Shown here piece after piece: positions 4,991-6,731 of a stretch of 6,731 nt of DNA; positions within the stretch are counted from its first letter, which is position 1, and every line of letters begins with the position of its first letter. The translations under genes and the position numbers were made by a program. The notes under the pieces were generated by a model that was given only the letters and a program-made list of their open reading frames with translations, had not been told where the DNA came from and searched no databases. This DNA comes from an uncultured Ruminococcus sp. (lineage in GTDB: Bacteria > Bacillota > Clostridia > Oscillospirales > Ruminococcaceae): positions 1 to 6,731 of the forward strand of contig CAMJES010000124.1 of assembly GCA_946404705.1 (NCBI GenBank), read 5' to 3'.

Positions 4991-5128
4991 ATGAAGCACA
5001 TCAAAACCATTAACTCGGCTAACCTTAAGAAGACTGCTGAAAAGGGCGGCTGCGGCAAGTGTCAGGCTTCCTGCCAGTCTGCTTGCAAGACTTCTTGCAC
5101 AGTTGCTAACCAGAAGTGCGAAAAGTGA
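4991..5128 (+). CDS. scfA: SCIFF ranthipeptide precursor peptide
   Basis: The product is 45 residues long with six cysteines at 21, 24, 28, 32, 36 and 43, the pattern that named the family (six cysteines in forty-five residues). The N-terminus MKHIKTINSANLKK is the conserved leader recognised by the maturase. The core includes QSACKTSCTVAN. In the Clostridium thermocellum homologue CteA, the maturase links Cys32 to the Thr37 backbone by a thioether; both residues are at the same numbers here. SCIFF products belong to the ranthipeptides and are nearly universal in Clostridia; a signalling-type role has been proposed. GGAGG (4978-4982) lies 8 bases before the ATG and a dedicated promoter lies at 4929-4957. 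The maturase gene follows after a 128-base structured spacer. No double-glycine export motif is seen. Confidence 0.97.
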   Translation: MKHIKTINSANLKKTAEKGGCGKCQASCQSACKTSCTVANQKCEK

Positions 5129-5149
5129 TCCGGTGATGAGCTGAATTGC

Positions 5150-5179
5150 TGCGGGGCGGTAGTATTTGCCGACCTCGCA
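5150..5179 (+). other. Long hairpin in the scfA-scfB spacer
   Basis: TGCGGGGCGG (5150-5159) pairs with CCGACCTCGCA (5169-5179) around the 9-base loop TAGTATTTG, with one bulged A and one G-T pair. It lies 21 bases after the scfA stop and just before the terminator. A likely role is to protect the scfA mRNA 3' end or separate scfA from scfB expression; this is inferred. Confidence 0.55.
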
Positions 5180-5184
5180 TAGAT

Positions 5185-5210
5185 CCGGCTTAATGCCGGT
5201 TTTTATTTTT
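5185..5210 (+). terminator. Intrinsic terminator/attenuator between scfA and scfB
   Basis: CCGGC-TTAAT-GCCGG is a perfect 5-base stem followed by TTTTTATTTTT. No separate promoter is evident in the 46 bases left before scfB. scfB therefore probably relies on partial read-through, giving much more precursor than enzyme mRNA. Confidence 0.8.
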
Positions 5211-5256
5211 ATACGGACAGGCCGTCATACTTCCATACGTTGAAAGGTAAGATTTT

Positions 5257-6639
5257 ATGATTCACAAATATAAGCTTAACGGATATAATATAGTTCTTGA
5301 CGTCAACAGCGGCGGCGTTCACCTTGTTGACGAGCTTACTTATGATATGCTTGACAATGTTGAACCTCCGTTCGAAGAACTCTGCCCCGAAAAGGTAAAG
5401 GATAAGCTTTCGCGCTTTTATTCCCCCGAGGAGATAGAATCCTGCTATCAGGAGGTCGTTGAGCTTTACAAAAATGAAGTTCTTTTCTCCGAGGATACAT
5501 ACGAAAAATTTGCACAGTATGCCGTTCCTGCCCCGATTAAGGCTATGTGCCTGCTTGTAGAGCAGGACTGCAACCTCCGCTGCGAGTATTGCTTTGCTTC
5601 GCAGGGCGACTACGGCACAGGCTGCAGAATGCACATGGACTTTGAAACAGGCAAAAAGGCACTCGACTTCCTGCTTGAAAAGTCGGTCGGCAGAGAAAAC
5701 CTCGAAGTCGACTTCTTCGGCGGCGAACCGCTTATGAATTTTGATGTCGTTAAACAGCTCGTTGAATACGGCCGCTCCAAGGAAAAGGAGTATAATAAGC
5801 ACTTCCGCTTTACCGTTACAACGAACGGTATGCTCCTCGATGAGGATAAAATGGACTTTATAAATAAGGAAATGAGCAACGTTGTCCTCTCGGTAGACGG
5901 ACGAAAGGAAGTCAACGACCGTATGAGAAAGCGCGTCGACGGCTCGGGAAGCTATGACCGCTTTATGCCGAAGTATAAACAGCTCGTTGAAAAAAGAAAT
6001 CACGAGAACTATTATGTCAGAGGAACGTTCACAAAGTATAACCTCGACTTTTCGAACGATGTGTATAGCCTTTTTAACGAGGGCTTTGACCAAATATCGG
6101 TAGAACCGTGCATAAGCGACCCCAAGGAACCTTATTCCATTACGCAAAGCGACCTCCCGAGAGTATTTTCCGAGTATGAAAAGCTCGCGCAGATGCTCCT
6201 TATCAACGATAAGCAGGGCAAGCACTTCAACTTCTTCCATTTTATGCTCGACCTCGACCAAGGCCCGTGCGCAATAAAGCGCCTGAGAGGCTGCAGCAGC
6301 GGAAACGAGTATGTAGCAGTAACTCCCGAGGGCGATATATATCCCTGCCACCAGTTTGTCGGCGTTGAGAATATGAAAATGGGAAATATCAACGACGGAA
6401 CCTTTAACGAGGAAATGAAGAAAGAATTTGCAGGCGCGCATATCTATTCGAAAGAGGACTGCAAAAAGTGCTGGGCAAGATTTTATTGCAGCGGCGGCTG
6501 TAATGCGAATAACTATATCTACAATGGCGATATACATCAGCCGCATAAGATATCCTGCGAGATAGAGAAAAAACGTCTTGAATGTGCGATAATGATGAAA
6601 GTGGCAAAAGCAGCGGAAGAGATGGAGGATAATGCGTAA
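5257..6639 (+). CDS. scfB: SCIFF peptide radical SAM/SPASM maturase
   Basis: This 460-residue cytosolic enzyme cleaves S-adenosylmethionine reductively and installs Cys-to-backbone thioether crosslinks in the ScfA peptide. Residues 1-90 form the PqqD-like recognition domain that binds the leader. The radical SAM cluster motif is C105-x3-C109-x2-C112 (CNLRCEYC). FGGEP at 154-158 is the SAM amino-group motif, and the TIM-barrel continues with TVTTNG and LSVDG. The C-terminal SPASM region carries C338, C346, C364, C402, C405, C411, C415, C434 and C443, enough for two auxiliary 4Fe-4S clusters, as in CteB of Clostridium thermocellum. The length matches the family. The ATG has a modest AAAGG 9 bases upstream (5243-5247), much weaker than the scfA RBS. 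The last two codons and the stop lie in a heptamer repeat (copy 3). Confidence 0.96.
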   Translation: MIHKYKLNGYNIVLDVNSGGVHLVDELTYDMLDNVEPPFEELCPEKVKDKLSRFYSPEEIESCYQEVVELYKNEVLFSEDTYEKFAQYAVPAPIKAMCLLVEQDCNLRCEYCFASQGDYGTGCRMHMDFETGKKALDFLLEKSVGRENLEVDFFGGEPLMNFDVVKQLVEYGRSKEKEYNKHFRFTVTTNGMLLDEDKMDFINKEMSNVVLSVDGRKEVNDRMRKRVDGSGSYDRFMPKYKQLVEKRNHENYYVRGTFTKYNLDFSNDVYSLFNEGFDQISVEPCISDPKEPYSITQSDLPRVFSEYEKLAQMLLINDKQGKHFNFFHFMLDLDQGPCAIKRLRGCSSGNEYVAVTPEGDIYPCHQFVGVENMKMGNINDGTFNEEMKKEFAGAHIYSKEDCKKCWARFYCSGGCNANNYIYNGDIHQPHKISCEIEKKRLECAIMMKVAKAAEEMEDNA

Positions 6640-6731
6640 TGCGTAATGCGTAATTATGTCGAAACCAACATCTGCCGTTAAAACCGCGAAGCGGACAAAA
6701 AGTTTCGCTCAAGCCTTTTCAAAGGCTTGCG
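6631..6731 (+). repeat. Gene-terminal modular repeat, copy 3 (end of scfB)
   Basis: Three perfect AATGCGT heptamers run from 6631 to 6651, then AATTATG, an AT-rich part, CCGCGAAGCGG (6684-6694), AAAAAGTTTCGC and a 9-base perfect hairpin CAAGCCTTT-TC-AAAGGCTTG (6710-6729). Module order equals that of copies 1 and 2, with a different heptamer. It is inverted with respect to copy 1 at the other end of the window. The heptamers encode the last Asn-Ala and the stop of scfB. Whether a T tract follows the hairpin lies beyond the window. Confidence 0.85.

Noticed and set aside
5209..6546. 445-codon open frame on the minus strand opposite scfB
   Set aside because: It lies wholly antisense to a gene with unmistakable radical SAM and SPASM motifs, has no RBS or known domain, and reflects the codon bias of scfB.
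6631..6657. Tandem heptamers as a possible CRISPR array
   Set aside because: Units are 7 bases with no spacers, and there are no cas genes.

Overview
The window looks like chromosome from a low- to mid-GC, Gram-positive anaerobe of class Clostridia, probably Ruminococcus-like (Oscillospirales). The grounds are a SCIFF ranthipeptide precursor with its radical SAM/SPASM maturase, a SigH-like sigma factor, AGGAGG-type ribosome binding sites and Bacillus-like TTGACA/TATAAT promoters. The genus is inference; no phylogenetic marker was compared.

Layout. Positions 1-1509 hold purB (adenylosuccinate lyase) on the minus strand, with its promoter at 1557-1585. A divergent promoter drives a TfoX-N/GNAT fusion protein (1695-2447). 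Its stop overlaps the start of what appears to be a nitroreductase gene cut off after about 18 codons by a repeat element. On the minus strand follow an eight-cysteine zinc-ribbon protein (2600-2878), a degenerate tRNA-like sequence (2914-2990) and a SigH-like sigma factor (3011-3601, TTG start). A 419-base divergent intergenic region (3602-4020) carries promoters for both sides and several palindromes. On the plus strand come yajC, a four-TM membrane protein (TIGR04086-like), the 45-residue SCIFF peptide gene scfA and its maturase scfB (to 6639).

How it fits together. The right half is a peptide-modification locus. ScfB should bind the ScfA leader through its N-terminal recognition domain and use its SAM and auxiliary Fe-S clusters to form thioether links from cysteines to backbone carbons. 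scfA has its own strong extended -10 promoter. Two hairpins, the second an intrinsic terminator, separate scfA from scfB, so much more peptide than enzyme mRNA is expected. YajC and the membrane protein sit directly upstream; the membrane-protein RBS lies inside a terminator-like stem.

The most unusual non-coding signal is a three-copy modular repeat: heptamer tandem, AT-rich spacer, small GC hairpin, large CAAGCC-type hairpin. Each copy abuts the stop codon of a gene and points the same way relative to it (purB, zinc-ribbon gene, scfB). In two copies the repeat itself appears to supply the stop codon. One copy interrupts the putative nitroreductase gene and acts as a convincing terminator for the opposing gene.
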